Shown here: positions 22,528 to 34,060 of the stretch, piece after piece | How positions within the stretch are numbered: the first letter of the stretch is position 1 | How the letters are laid out: the number at the start of each line of letters is the position of its first letter | DNA from: Aradus depressus | Taxonomy: Eukaryota; Arthropoda; Insecta; Hemiptera; Aradidae | Direction: 5' to 3' | NCBI GenBank assembly: GCA_963662175.1 | Contig: OY759214.1 | Span: 14,446,001 to 14,510,000 of the forward strand | DNA: 64,000 nucleotides | Program-made: the position numbers and the translations under genes | The notes under the pieces: model-generated | Seen by the model: only the letters and a program-made list of their open reading frames with translations | What the model was told of the DNA's origin: nothing | The model's database searches: none

Positions 22528-25090
22528 CACGACACAAAAAGATTAACCTTGTTGCCGTTTATTGCCCTCCGAGGTTCGCCATAGCTCCTGCTACATTTTC
22601 AGCATTTTTCAGGAAATGGGGATCCTGTTTCATTGCCGGTGGAGACTACAATGCTAAACACCAGCAATGGGGCTCGCGGCTCTGTACACCGAGGGAAAGG
22701 AGTCTCAATACTACAATCAACAATGACAACTTACAAACCACTTCACCGAGTACACCAACATACTGGCCAACTTCAAGACGAAAATTACCAGACCTACTTG
22801 ACTTTTTTGTACACAAAGGTTTAAGAGGTATGCCATCATCTGTCAGCACCACGACCGACCTCTCTTCGGATCATTCACCGGTGTTTTTAAACGTCTGGGC
22901 GGAGCCGTCTCAAAAGGAGAGTAAACCGACGCTAACTCCAGGACTGATGGACTGGGAGTTATTCAGGGAAACCTTAAACGCTAAGCTCTCTGTACCATAT
23001 TCCCTAAAGACAGAGGAGGAGCTAGAGCAGGCAGTGGAGTTCTACACATGTAGTGTTCAGGAAGCCGCATGGTCTTCATCATTTCCCTCAAAGCTGGCTT
23101 CCAGGCAAGATCTACCGGCTTACCCAGAGTACATTCGCAGATTGATCAGGGAGAAGCGGAGAGCACGGCAGATATGGCAATCCTCCAGACTACCGACTGA
23201 CAAACAGATATACAATCGACTGAATAACAAACTGAAGACGGAAATTAAACTATTTCGAAAAGCTAAATTTGATACTTACTTCTCCAACTTGAATGCTGAA
23301 AATGGCAGTCTCTGGCGAAAAACTCGTCGGGTGCTGCGTCAACCAGCAACGTCAGTACCTCTGCGATATGACAATGACTCATGGGCCATAACAGACGAGG
23401 AGAAAGCAGAGCTCTTCGCCTCCCATCTCACACAAACCTTCACACCTCATCCAGACATGCATGATTTAACACATGAAACACATGTCTCACAAACACTACA
23501 TATCCCATTACCCCTTTCACTCCCTCCCAAATCATTCACACCTTCTGAAGTCGCATTTGAAATTCAACACCTCCCCAAAAAGAAGTCCCCAGGGTATGAC
23601 CTCATTACGGCTGAAGTTCTCAAGGAATTACCTCGGAAAGCTGTCGTGTTCCTGACAACCCTGTTTAACTGCATACTACGCACAACACGCTTTCCAATTC
23701 AATGGAAACTCTCACACATTCTTATGATACTAAAATCAAAGAAGCCAGAACACTCTCCTTCCTCCTACCGACCTATCAGTCTTCTTCCACTATGTTCTAA
23801 ACTCTTCGAAAAATTACTATACAAAAGGCTCATAACTATTCTTTCCAGTCAGCAAACACTTCCTCATCATCAGTTTGGCTTCCGCTCAGAACACTCCACA
23901 ATACACCAGTTACACAGGGTTGTGGATTACGTGGCGTCTGCCCGAGAAAGAAAGTTTTATGCAACGGGGGCGTTCCTTGATGTAAGTCAGGCTTTTGACC
24001 GAGTTTGGCACGCGGGACTTCTTTATAAATTGAGACCGTTGCTTCCTCACACATATTATTTAATCATTCATTCATATCTAACAAACAGATACTTCGCCGT
24101 CCGTCAGGGCTCTGCTATCTCCTCAATAAGCCCCATATTGGCGGGTGTACCGCAGGGTTCTGTCTTAGCTCCTTTATTATATACAATATACACATCTGAC
24201 ATGCCCACCTCCATCCACACAATGACAGCTACATACGCCGATGACACCGCCATCTTAGCTGCTGCTGACCTTCACATACACGCCTCATTTACACTACAAC
24301 ACCATCTCACACAAATTGAAAACTGGTGCAACACATGGAAAATCAAACTAAATACAGAAAAATCACATTTACACTTCGACGAGAAACATGCCCCCCCGTT
24401 TTCATCTACGACAAGCCCCTCCCTCAAACTAATACTGTACGATACCTAGGACTGACACTGGATCGAAGACTGACATGGAATCCTCACACACGTCTCACAC
24501 GAAACACGCTGAACCGTCGACTCAAAATACTCTACGGACTTCTAAATAGACGATCAAATTTAGACATGACACAAAAACGGAACTGTTATACTTACTTACT
24601 TAGACCATTATGGACATACGGATCACAGATATACGGTTCAGCAAAAACATCCAACATCAAACGAATTCAGGCATTTCAGTCAAAAACCCTCAGACTGATA
24701 ACACAATGCCCCCCATACATAAACAACAGAACACTTCATAACGATCTTATGATACACACAGTACCCGACACAATACAAACTATTTACATAGGTTTTTTTA
24801 GAAAACTTTACACACATACAAATCCAGAAATACGTACTTTATCTTCACAACACTTACCACAAAACCCCCCACGAAGGTTGAAGAGGAGGTGGAACCGCGA
24901 CTTACTGCCACCTTAATTCCTATTCGTTCTTAATATTTTTATTTTTTTTTATTCTTTTACATTATTTTCCTCCACTTTTATCATCTCTCTTACCCATTCC
25001 ATCAAAGTTGTCTTTCAATTCCTTTTTATTTATTTATTTATTTTTTTTAATTATTATTATTATTATTATTTTATTTTATTTTTTTAAATA
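22528..25090 (+). mobile_element. Jockey-like LINE, 5'-truncated, inserted in the mariner element
   Basis: Begins inside the APE endonuclease domain and continues through RT to a 3'UTR with ATT/TTA-rich DNA. A clear target-site duplication was not found; the left junction is approximate. Confidence 0.8.
22540..24916 (+). pseudogene. Jockey-like ORF2 (endonuclease-reverse transcriptase), one frameshift
   Basis: Endonuclease motifs GGDYNAKHQQWGSR and SDHSPV. RT motifs: SSYRPISLLPLCSKLFEKLL, FLDVSQAFDRVWH (motif A), GVPQGSVLAPLLYTIY (motif B) and TYADDTA (catalytic YADD at about 24234). The frame that runs to 24449 loses the correct reading at about 24360; the next frame carries on to 24916 with RYLGLTLDRRLTWNPHT and the C-terminal region. 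The N-terminal part of the endonuclease and all of ORF1 are missing. Otherwise intact, so this is a fairly young insertion. The family reverse transcribes its own RNA at nicked target DNA. Confidence 0.85.
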
Positions 25091-25431
25091 ACAGAAACAA
25101 TGGACGACTTGGAAGCCAACATTCGCCGCGTTATTGCCGATATACGGCTTCGGTTGCTCGAGGAATTGGTCAAAAATTAGACTTCCAGATTGCGCTTTAC
25201 TCAAGCCAGCCGCGGCGGCCATATGCCCGAAATCATATTTAAACACTAATGGATAAAATTATCTTTCCAATAAAGCCAATACCATGGCACTGCCACGATT
25301 TGTATGTGTTTTACTTCGTTTTAACGTACTATACCTGTAAAAAAAACACCTATTATTAGTGGATTAATTAATTCTCGATAGATTGAAAAGTTTGGCGTCA
25401 ATTTATTCATTTTAACAGGAATTATTTTGTT

Positions 25432-25686
25432 AGTTATTTTGACTCATGCCCGGGCTTTAACTACAAGGTCATATCACTTACTACGAGAGCGCTCTTTCGT
25501 AACTTTGGTGGACACGAGCCCGACTCTATTATGGGAATCCTAAATTTTGCCTACGAGACCATCGCTTAAAGTCCCTTAAGTTTTTTACCTTCTAAATAAA
25601 ATAAACTAAGAGTTTCTGCCGGGATTTAAACCCAAGATCTTGGGCTCAGTAAGCAAGCACGCATACCACTGAGCTAACGGCGCTCT
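25432..25686 (-). repeat. SINE family A with tRNA-like head
   Basis: Antisense: GACTCATGCCCGGGCTTTAA at one end, and at the other ACCACTGAGCTA (A box inverse) with GGATTTAAACCCAAG (mutated B box inverse). The tRNA-like head is recognisable on the minus strand. Confidence 0.85.
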
Positions 25687-25734
25687 TGAAATAATATTGC
25701 TCACAAATATATATATATATTTTTTTTTCATTTT

Positions 25735-25825
25735 GAAATTAGGGGTTGGGAAAACATCCGTTGAAAACTCAACATCGAATTTTTCACCGACTACTTCCCC
25801 TATACTTTGTTATAGCTGGGGAGGT
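25735..25825 (-). repeat. ACTTCCCC-family terminal fragment
   Basis: GTTGAAAACTCAACATCGAA, then ACTTCCCCTATACTTTG and TATAGCTGGGGAGGTA: the palindromic terminus only. Confidence 0.7.
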
Positions 25826-26337
25826 AATCATTAATTTAAAAAAAATGTTGTGTGTGTTGCCCATCACAGATATAATAATACATGAGCTCAGAAACGGGAA
25901 GTCATTTCGAATTCAATTTTCTATGAAAGCTAATGAAGGTAAAATAACAGTTAAATCAAGATATATTCAAGTTGTTACATCGAGAATTACATGATTGTGG
26001 GCATCGATTTGCAAAACATTGAAAAGCTTAAAGGCTCAAGAGACCGATCAAGAAAAAAAAAAATATATAGAAGAAATGATTCCCACGAGGAGAGATGGCC
26101 TTCAAATTTCTAATGGTCGAGCAGGATAATTTCAAGATAATGATGAAGTAGAAGAGTGAACTTTGTCTCGAGGACTTCACTAAGTCCTTTATAAGAAGAA
26201 GGTCTAACTAAAGTGATGGCTGACCAATTTACCTGATGAGCCTCAACGTCACTAGTCTAATGTATTTTCAGGTTCTTGCTCCTTGACTCTTTCAAAATGA
26301 ATTATAATTTTTGAAAAAAGACTGATAAAATTACGTC

Positions 26338-26680
26338 TTGATTTCTTGTGCAGAAATAACTGCGAAGTTCACTCATCCTTCAAGAGTCTTGGGATGGTCC
26401 AGTGGCATAGCGAGGTTTTGGTTGGCCTGTGTGCCACAATTTCATATTTTACTAAACCCTGATTCCAGAAAAGTAAAAAAAAAAAAAAAGGGTGTCTGTG
26501 AACACGATAACTCTGAATAGTATGAATATATCGACATGAAATTTTATATTTGTATCCGAAAACCTGTAAGGATGATATCTATTGGTTTTCAGACAAAACG
26601 ACTAAAGGGAAGCTAAACACAAAAACTCTAATATATGCCATTGTAATGAATCTGTTGGCATGAAATTGCCTATGTAGATT
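26338..26680 (+). repeat. ACTTCCCC-family fragment next to a CAGTGGCATAGCGAGG end
   Basis: From 26484: TGTCTGTGAACACGATAACT, ATGAATATATCGACATGAAA and part of a second monomer. At 26398 the string CAGTGGCATAGCGAGG resembles a hAT-type end; its partner is not evident. Confidence 0.6.
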
Positions 26681-26704
26681 ATGTCTCCATATTCTACTTG
26701 GTAC

Positions 26705-27010
26705 ATGACTCGTGCACCCCTCTCTCACCCTCCTCCAGGCACCACTCCACCCCCAGGCAACCTAACCTCACTTGCACACCCTCCTCCAGGCACCGCTCCT
26801 CCCCCCAGGATATCTCACTTGCACACCCTCCTTCAGGCACCGCTCCCCCCCCCCCCCCCCCCCCAGGCAACCTCACTTGCCCATCCTCTTCCGGGCACCG
26901 CTCCACCCACCAGGCTACCTCACTTGCACACCCTCTTCCAAGCACCGCTCCTCCCCACAGGCAACCTTACTTGCCCACCCTCCTCCAGGCACCCCCACTT
27001 GCACCCCTCA
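26705..27010 (+). repeat. C-rich minisatellite, about 48-bp unit, six imperfect copies
   Basis: Unit resembles CACCCTCCTCCAGGCACCGC then TCC..CCCAGGCAACCTCACTTG. Copies start near 26720, 26776, 26824, 26880, 26928 and 26975. One copy holds a C-run of about 18. Open frames on both strands here are low-complexity Pro/Thr or Gly/Glu and not believable genes. Confidence 0.9.
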
Positions 27011-27427
27011 TCCTAGAAGAATGAGGCATATTGTGGTCTTATAGTAACCATACAGTTTGAACCTCGACTGAAACCTGTATAACAATTTCAATTAAATTGC
27101 TGTTGTGCAGCACAGATGCTGCCTGACGTTGCACCTATCTGTTTCATGGATCTCTCCTTCGTCTAGGATAATTCTAGGAATTACCAACACTCCTTCAATT
27201 AGAACCGAGCCCCCCCTTCAATTCTCATCATCAAACCTTTAATACTCTACAAATTATCTGCCATTATTTTTTTCCTGTTCATCTCTATTATCATCTTTTG
27301 TTTAAAACTTCATCAATTATTTTTTTCAAAAGGAAAATGTATTTTCTACCACAACAATCCATTATAATTGTATCCATTGACGCAAGTATAATTTTTGTTA
27401 TTACGACTTGTACATATTGCATTTTAG

Positions 27428-27925
27428 TTTCTCAGTTATACAAAGTATAGGGGAAGTTATGTATTCGGTCAGAAATTTTATGCGAAGTTTTCAACAGAAT
27501 TTTATGTTTTACGACCTGATTCCAAAATGATAAAAAATTTAGACTGTGTGTGTCTGTGAACACTCCTGATAGAATGAATATATCGTCACGAAAAATTGTA
27601 TGTGTATTCAGAACTCTCTAAGGACGAAACCTATTGATTTTCAGGCAAAAGGAAGCTGGAGTTTATATGTGATATGTGATTGATGTTATGTGATTTCAAA
27701 GCTTTATACGATCCACACCTACAAATTTTCAGCAGAATCAGCAGATGGGGAGGGGAGATCAGAGGTGGGGCCGAACGCAGAAATCCCAATAACTCGATGT
27801 AATGAATGTATCGACATCAAATTTTGTATTAAATACAAATTTAAATTTTAAATTCAAAATCTCATAAGGATGGTACTTATTGATTTTCCGCGAACGAAAT
27901 CAGTCGGCATAACTTCCCCTAGGCC
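27428..27925 (+). repeat. ACTTCCCC-family repeat
   Basis: Starts CAGTTATACAAAGTATAGGG then GAAGTTATGTATTCGGTC, carries three monomers and ends near CATAACTTCCCCTAGG. The second monomer has an insertion of TATGTGAT-like repeats. Confidence 0.85.
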
Positions 27926-27959
27926 TGTCGAAACTACGTTTTAATCATTATTTCTTATT

Positions 27960-28222
27960 ATTTATATATTTTATTTCTTGGTTCATTCTTTTATGTAGGT
28001 ATTTCTATTAATATTTTATATTATTTTTTATTTATATTATTTATTTTTTTATTTATATTATTTATTTATTTTATTTTTAATTATTTATTCGTTTTTATTT
28101 GATTAGATTTTTTAATAAATTCTTTTTATATTTGTTATTATTATTTTATTATTTATTTTCTATAATTCGCACATTGTGACCTGATCAAGGGGCGTAAGAA
28201 CGTTTCGAAATATCGTTTATTC
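27960..28222 (+). repeat. AT-rich repeat ending in a stem-loop module
   Basis: Long ATTATTTATTTT-type DNA followed by TGTGACCTGATCAAGGGGCG, TAAGAACGTTTCGAAATATC. The module recurs at 33999-34034 (minus), 59598-59634 and 59957-59994. Confidence 0.6.
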
Positions 28223-28421
28223 GGATGGGACATTAAGCGATGGTCCCGAGCCTGTACGATGTCAGGTACTCGTTGAAGACCACTACCCTAGTTGAATAAA
28301 AATTTAGGTAGTCAAAAAGAGTCCCATAGTAGAACAGGCCTCATGTCCACCAGAGTGACAAAAGAGCGCTCTGGTAGTAGGTTAGTTAAAAGCCCAGGCA
28401 TGAGTAATAATAACTAACTAC
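28218..28421 (+). repeat. SINE family A, 5'-truncated
   Basis: Starts inside the body at ATTCGGATGGGACATTAAGC, directly after the stem-loop module, and ends GCCCAGGCATGAGTAATAAT. Confidence 0.8.
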
Positions 28422-28445
28422 AACCAAAGGATATTAATTAATAAC

Positions 28446-28619
28446 CTAGGGAATTTTTCGTTTGTAGCAGTGGCTCTTTGTCAGGATGAGGGTCACTTGA
28501 ACCAGACCATCCATGTCTTTGGAGGCCTCGTAATCTTGTTCACCTTCTAGGATATATTCTAGTAATATATCTTTCATAACAAGCCGCCATCCTTCGCTTA
28601 GCACCACTTTATGACACAA
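28446..28619 (-). CDS. candidate terminal coding exon, unknown protein
   Basis: After a plausible minus-strand acceptor (TTTTTGCTTATGTTCAAG) the frame reads LCHKVVLSEGWRLVMKDILL, then EYILEGEQDYEASKDMDGL and VQVTLILTKSHCYKRKIP to a TAG. The composition is protein-like and unlike the surrounding DNA. The apparent upstream extension starts with TTG, not ATG, so earlier exons would be needed. I do not recognise the family. Confidence 0.35.
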   Translation of the reverse strand: MCHKVVLSEGWRLVMKDILLEYILEGEQDYEASKDMDGLVQVTLILTKSHCYKRKIP

Positions 28620-28729
28620 CTTGAACATAAGCAAAAATATCAAATATTTAACATTTATAATGGGCAATTACTTCTTATTTTTTTCTAAAACTAGCGAGGC
28701 TATAATTCTCAGTTGTCTACCAACGATTG

Positions 28730-29220
28730 TTAAATTATAAAATTAGTTGAATGTAAATAAAAGAAGTGGAGATGCGGAGGAACCTCGAAGGTAAGTTCGT
28801 GGAGGGAATTAAATATTTAAAAAATAATCTAAATATGAAGAAACATTCCAAACTATGTTTCCTTTCCGTTTCTTCAGTCATAATTTACATATTTAACTGA
28901 AATATTTCATTATAACTCATTAGATATACTTTGAGCATACAAATAAAACGAAAATACTTTTAATGTAATGTACCAGTCTGGTCAAGTAGTCTGCCTTTTA
29001 ATAATTCAGATATTTCAGGACAAATAAATTAACAAAAATGCACATCATTTAAAATTCCTACATATATTTTTACATCAACAAGTAATTAAAATAGCAATGA
29101 GAAATGTTATGGAAATGTGTGCATATTCTTCTTATACTTAAATTAATTTACTGCATTAATATTAAGTTATGAAGAACCTATGTGATCCTTAAAGTACCAG
29201 GAGGTAAGCTCTCGGTATAA
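28730..29220. other. intergenic AT-rich DNA
   Basis: Nothing recognisable. Confidence 0.4.
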
Positions 29221-29224
29221 AGTC

Positions 29225-29745
29225 CCTGTAACTGACCTATATATGAACTTTAACCAAGATCTCAGGGCCGCTTGGCAAAGAGAATATGATGAGAGCGATG
29301 TGGGTTTATTTTTAAGGTAATCAATGCATGTCTAGGAATACCATCCTGGTTCGGAAAATCTTCCAGATCTCGAAGATTTGTTAAGAATCTTTGCAAAATC
29401 AGAACAAATCATGCACTTTGTCGTAAATATTTGCAAAAGTGAGACTCCTTTCTGTGAGGACAGTGCAATAACCGAGGATCCAGAGCATATTATCATGTGT
29501 TGCAGTAAATATTCGTATGCAAGGACCAAATTTGTAGATAAGGTACGGAAGATCACAAAGGATACCCCTGGTTACGTGGACCTGTTCAAGTTTCCCAATC
29601 TCCTTTCCGATAATTTATATTCATTTTTCCAGTAAATAGGCGTGGATTTTTAAGTTTTACTTTTTAGATTCATATATAAATTTTTTTTGAGGTGGCTGAT
29701 GGCTCAACGCTAAAGTCAAAAAAATAAAAATAAAAAAAATAAAGA
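29225..29745 (+). pseudogene. LINE C-terminal fragment
   Basis: In 29378-29635 the frame gives CEDSAITEDPEHIIMCCSKY then ARTKFVDKVRK, matching the C...ED.eHii..C C-terminal region of Jockey/I-group LINE polymerases. Frameshifts upstream. It ends in an A-rich tail (29718-29750). Confidence 0.6.
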
Positions 29746-29899
29746 AAGTTTAATCTTGCTCAACGTTATCACCTAATTAGTGTATCCTTATCTTTATCAC
29801 TACACTTACATAACACCCACCACCTTACAACGTTATCACTAAACTGATTAGTGTCCATCATCACCTTACCCTTATCACTACATCGATTGAAGCTGCAGT

Positions 29900-30640
29900 T
29901 GGCCTTCTTTCAACGGCTCAATTAGCTCACGGGCTTCTCTCTTCATCCCCGACCAATCGTACCGGTTGGAGCCGGGATTTAAACACTTCAGGTTTGGATG
30001 GTACAATTTAGGTCCGTTCGATCTGTAATTTTGCCACCATGGGAGGGTGCTGTGGTCTAGTCTGCCTGAGATCCGGGTTGAGGTTGGTGGCCCCTGTAAT
30101 TGGTGTAGGGCTGGTTGGGTGGGGATGTGGTGAGGAAGGGGAACTGACCTGGGATTCCCCCATCAGGCTTGCATTCCTACGGGGGTGAGTGTCTGCGTCA
30201 CTTCTACCCTCCTTCCAGGGGTCAAGTTTAGTCTGCAAAAGAAGTCCTCAACGTCCCTTCATAGGGTCTCTAACCTTGATGAACATGTGGACATTTTGTT
30301 ATCATGATATCTAAAAGAAACATTGTCTTTACTGTCGCGACAACGAGAGTCAACAATCAATGAAGTTAATTTCATGTGACATTTTCAAAACTTGGTGAAA
30401 ACTATGCTTTCACATTACCATGACATTCCTAGGTTACATGCGTTCCTCCCCGGGGTGACTCTTGGCGTCACTGTTACCAAGGAGGTCAAGTTCAACCTGC
30501 AAAAGTTGTCCTCAACATGAATCCATAGGGCCTTCTAACCTTGATAAGTATTTACACATGGAGGCGGTGGTCAAGTTCTGTAAAAGGAATGTGTGATGGA
30601 GGAGGTGAACCCACAGAACCCTTTCACAGCTTCCATCCAA
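29900..30640 (+). repeat. region with a diverged direct duplication
   Basis: 30168-30300 and 30437-30557 align: GCATTCCTACGGGGGTGAGT, GTCAAGTTTAGTCTGCAAAA, GTCCTCAACGTCCCTTCATA and TCTAACCTTGATGAAC each have counterparts in the second copy. GC-richer than its surroundings, but no long frame with protein-like content. Confidence 0.6.
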
Positions 30641-30814
30641 CAGTTCTCATCACATCTCGATTCCATAAATGCCTACACTAAGAATAAACAAATATTTTAG
30701 GTTTGACAACAATGTTTGACGGATTAAAAAAAAAATATATTATTTTCATTAAAACATTTTAACTGTAACATCAAAATTTAATACAAAATAAATAATACAT
30801 GTTGGAAAATAAAA

Positions 30815-30893
30815 ATGTAGTCTAGCCTTTCACAGATCTTATTATTACATGCTAGCCGGCTTTTGAGATTGCCCTCAACATCAAGCAGTTTTT
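30815..30893 (-). repeat. second copy of the short repeat beside the F-box duplicate
   Basis: AAAATGTAGTCTAGCCTTTC, ACATGCTAGCCGGCTTTTGA and GCCCTCAACATCAAG parallel 19560-19638. Confidence 0.6.
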
Positions 30894-31104
30894 TTTGTTT
30901 TTTTTTTGACTCAAATGGGAGCAGAAATGAAGTATCAACCCCACTCATGAATTTTTAAATAATTAATTTTCGAGTATGCATTGACTATAAGGCCAAAAAA
31001 AAAAAAAAAATTAGTATAAAAAAAAAGTTTTATCAGACTACGTGATGATGTGGAAAACCACGAAAGATGTTTAGCGTACAATAACAAAATCTGTGAGAGA
31101 TCAA

Positions 31105-31375
31105 ACTGCATTTTCATTTTGCGAAATTTCTGTGACATTTCACAGAAATTTCGTTTGTCTGACTATGTGTGAACACGATAACTCCCCATTGAATGAATGT
31201 ATCAATTTTATGTGTGGCCAGAACCCCCCATAAGAACGACACTTGTTGATTTTCAGCCAAATCGGCCCAAGGGCAGAGAGTAATTAGAAGGAAAGTTTAA
31301 CAAAAAAAAACTGTAATAAGAGTAATGAAATTATTGAGATGGGGGATATTGGGATGGGGGTTCGACTCCAACCTA
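31105..31375 (+). repeat. ACTTCCCC-family fragment
   Basis: GTGTGAACACGATAACTCCC, AATGAATGTATCAATTTTAT and CACTTGTTGATTTTCAGCCA; both ends missing. A short palindrome GAAATTTCTGTGACATTTCACAGAAATTTC-like structure lies at 31117-31152. Confidence 0.65.
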
Positions 31376-31924
31376 ACTAACTGCTGATATATATATATAT
31401 ATATCTTTACATGAAAAGTCCTCATTTTTACATGATCGCAATGTCGCACTGACTCGACTTTTAATATCACGTGAATAGGATCCTATATAAGTTCCGAAAA
31501 TCAGTAATACAACTTAATGCGTAATATTTGGTCGAGGTATAGAAAAAATATATACATATATATTTTGTACCATGATATATTTTTCGACCTTGGAATGTAT
31601 CTACAACTACAATCTGAATGGAAAAAGAACTATATAACTACCAAATAGTTTTAGTTTTATTTTAATAATTAAACTAAGGATCATATCCGTAGAAAGAACA
31701 AGGAAACGGCAGTTCCCTCGGGAAATCATGTTAAAACCTATTATCTTTCATTTAATTTAAAAATGATTTTCTAGGTCTATTAAAAAACTCATCACGCTTA
31801 AAAATATCTTAAAAAACGAAAAAGAAGGCGGGAAAAACTATTCTTATTTAATAGGTTTTTACCAATTTATTTTTTTTGTTTGTGGCATTTCAATGTGTAA
31901 ACATCTTAGATCCCACCTCTTACT

Positions 31925-32292
31925 GTAGTAATATCATGAAGAGAAAAAACCACATGCAGACAGTCGAAGATATTCCATGGAGGGTAGTCCAAGGGGTTGA
32001 AGGATAGGATCCTGAACATCAAATGGAACGAGCTTCGGCAACTAACTGGAGTTTCACAGGACATGGTCCGTTCAATAAACATCTACATACTGTAGGAGTC
32101 AAGGACAGTCCCCCCTGTGATAGATGTGGAGAAGACGAAACGGCGGCACTCTTCCTGGGTATATGTTCGGGATACGCGCGAACGAGATTCCACATCTTTA
32201 GTAAATATGTAATCAGAGAAGATTTTAGAAGATTGGACCACGGGAGCATTCTCAGGTTCATTAAGGAAACTGGGAGACTGAGTACTTCATGA
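31925..32292 (+). pseudogene. LINE C-terminal fragment (RNase H/tail region)
   Basis: 32023-32292 encodes ATNWSFTGHGPFNKHLHTVG then DSPPCDRCGEDETAALFL, the TGHG-x-hL and C-xx-C-G-x-x-E pattern near the end of R1/LOA/Jockey-group polymerases. No RT core. The ATG is not a genuine start. Confidence 0.6.
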
Positions 32293-32654
32293 AGGGCTTG
32301 GTTTAGGTAGTATAAACATACAGGTAACAAAGTAAGATGGAAGCGCTTCCTGGGAAGGGATAAGACCACTGGACGCTTAGGTCCCTAGGTGTAAAACACC
32401 AGCCCACCATATATATATATATAATCTCATGAAACTGATACGAAAAAAAATTATGCGCTGCATAACCATAACCCGAGCTAAGTTGTGGAGGGGATAGGTG
32501 AGTTTATCCGTAGAGTGATCATGACTGGCTCTAACGGCGTCCTTATTTCGTTGTCGTGTTACGTTACTAATGCCACACGTGATTATAAGCTATTCTAGCA
32601 AGTATAGTGAAATATCGCTTTTAATACTTTATAACGTAGAACATATGAGATATA

Positions 32655-33125
32655 ATTTGAGATATAATTTCGATACGGAGTTTTCAACGGAATTTCATGT
32701 TTTCCGACCTTCAGATTCCAAAAATGTCCGTTTGTGCCTGTGAACACGATAACTCCCGATAGAAAGAATGCATAATATAACGTGGAATCATAACCTTTTT
32801 GCTTGCTACGCTTCATCATTCTGCTTCAATTTGCTTAGTTATTTCCCCAGTTACTCAAAATATATTCAAAGTTATGTAATCGGTCAGAAGAGTTTAACCG
32901 GAACTTCATAATCAATTTCCCCTTTTGTCCAAAAATTAAGAAAAAAAAAATTATGTCTCTCTTAACTTAAAAAAATTAATAACTACCGTTGTAATGAATA
33001 TATTGACACGAATTTCCGTATGTATATTCAAAATTCCATAAGAACGACACCTGATAATATTCAGTGGAATTGACTGTAAGGAAAGAGGGGATCAGGAGGA
33101 TTCAGAAGCCGTCAACTATTAATTT
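32655..33125 (+). repeat. two tandem ACTTCCCC-family fragments
   Basis: First: CGATACGGAGTTTTCAACGG, GAACACGATAACTCCCGATA (to 32790). Second starts 32840 with TTCCCCAGTTACTC and runs GTTATGTAATCGGTCAG, a monomer and GAATTGACTGTAAGGAAAG. Confidence 0.75.
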
Positions 33126-33156
33126 TAAACTAACCTGTGATTTATATATATATATT

Positions 33157-33378
33157 TAGTTAGTTACTGTGACTCATGCCCGGGCTATAACTACGAGATA
33201 TATCCTACCAGCGCTCTTTCGTCGATCTGGTAGGCATGAGCCCGACTCTACATATAAGAGCCCTAAATGTTGCCTACATTCAATTTTTATTTACCTAGTG
33301 TAAGTACGAGTGTTTTACAACGTACCAGTCTTCTCTTCCTCTGCTTAACTTTCCATCCAAAGGATGGCGTGCTCAAGG
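33157..33378 (-). repeat. SINE family A
   Basis: GTGACTCATGCCCGGGCTAT, GCATGAGCCCGACTCTACAT and CATCCAAAGGATGGCGTGC; the tRNA head is missing. Confidence 0.85.
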
Positions 33379-33929
33379 TAAATACATACACATTTGTCTG
33401 AGCATTAATTTCAATAGGAGAGCACAGAAGGTAGGTCAAAGTAAACTGGATATTTTCGAAGCAGCTAAAAAAAAAATTGTTGGCAGTGAAAGTTTTTTTT
33501 TGAGCTGATTATCGTGGTTTGTTTGACTCTGGAACTGTCCTTCAAAGCAGTTTTTTTTTCTCTTAATGTACTCCAATATAACCTACTTGTATGGTCTCAT
33601 TTATTTCAAGGGTTCTAGCTCATGGCTCACACCGCAACGCGCGAATTGCATATTCAGACAATGAGATTCCAAAAAGCTGAGTATGTTGTAGAAGTACGAA
33701 ATATAATTATTAGAAATAAATAAATAATTAAAAATAAAATAAATAAATAATATAAATAAAAAATAATATAAATAAAAAATAGAATAATATTAAAAGTACA
33801 TAAAAGAATAAATTAATAGAAATAAAATCGTATACGTCACATCTGGGCGGGAACTGAGTTGAAATCACTTTGAAGATATATACTTGGGCCTTTTATTAGG
33901 TAAGCTTCACCATTTTCACTTCCTCAGCT

Positions 33930-34060
33930 GTAATAATAATATTAATTTCCGTTAAACCATAACATTTTAATAAGATAGGACATAAGAATGTATTTATTGT
34001 ATCGAAAAGTTCTTATATCCCTTGATCAGGTCACAATCTGCGAAATATACAAAATAAATA
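33930..34060 (-). repeat. AT-rich repeat with stem-loop module, antisense
   Basis: TTTCCGTTAAACCATAACAT at 33947 is shared with 14 kb. The minus strand at 34032-33999 reads CCTGATCAAGGGATATAAGA then ACTTTTCGATAC. Confidence 0.55.

Larger units (their letters stand above)
22336..25352 (+). mobile_element. mariner-type element, internally deleted and split by a LINE
   Basis: Left piece (to about 22527) encodes RSCDLTPLDYFLWGYVKSLI then YADKP, the third-catalytic-Asp region of mariner-like transposases. The right piece (25091-25248) continues with MDDLEANIRRVIADIR, a stop in place of the usual W before TSRL, and the C terminus ASRGGHMPEIIFK. Ends GGTGTTTTTTTT (22339) and its inverse AAAAAAAACACC (to 25350), next to TA-rich flanks, look like TIRs. 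The first two catalytic Asp regions are absent, so it was already defective. Confidence 0.8.

Noticed and set aside
22395..24449. A single 684-aa novel fusion protein (transposase plus reverse transcriptase)
   Set aside because: The first 45 or so residues are the end of a disrupted mariner transposase, and the rest is a truncated LINE with a frameshift; the fusion is an accident of nesting.
26681..27044. Proline-rich and glycine-rich ORFs
   Set aside because: Low-complexity readings of the C-rich minisatellite in several frames at once.
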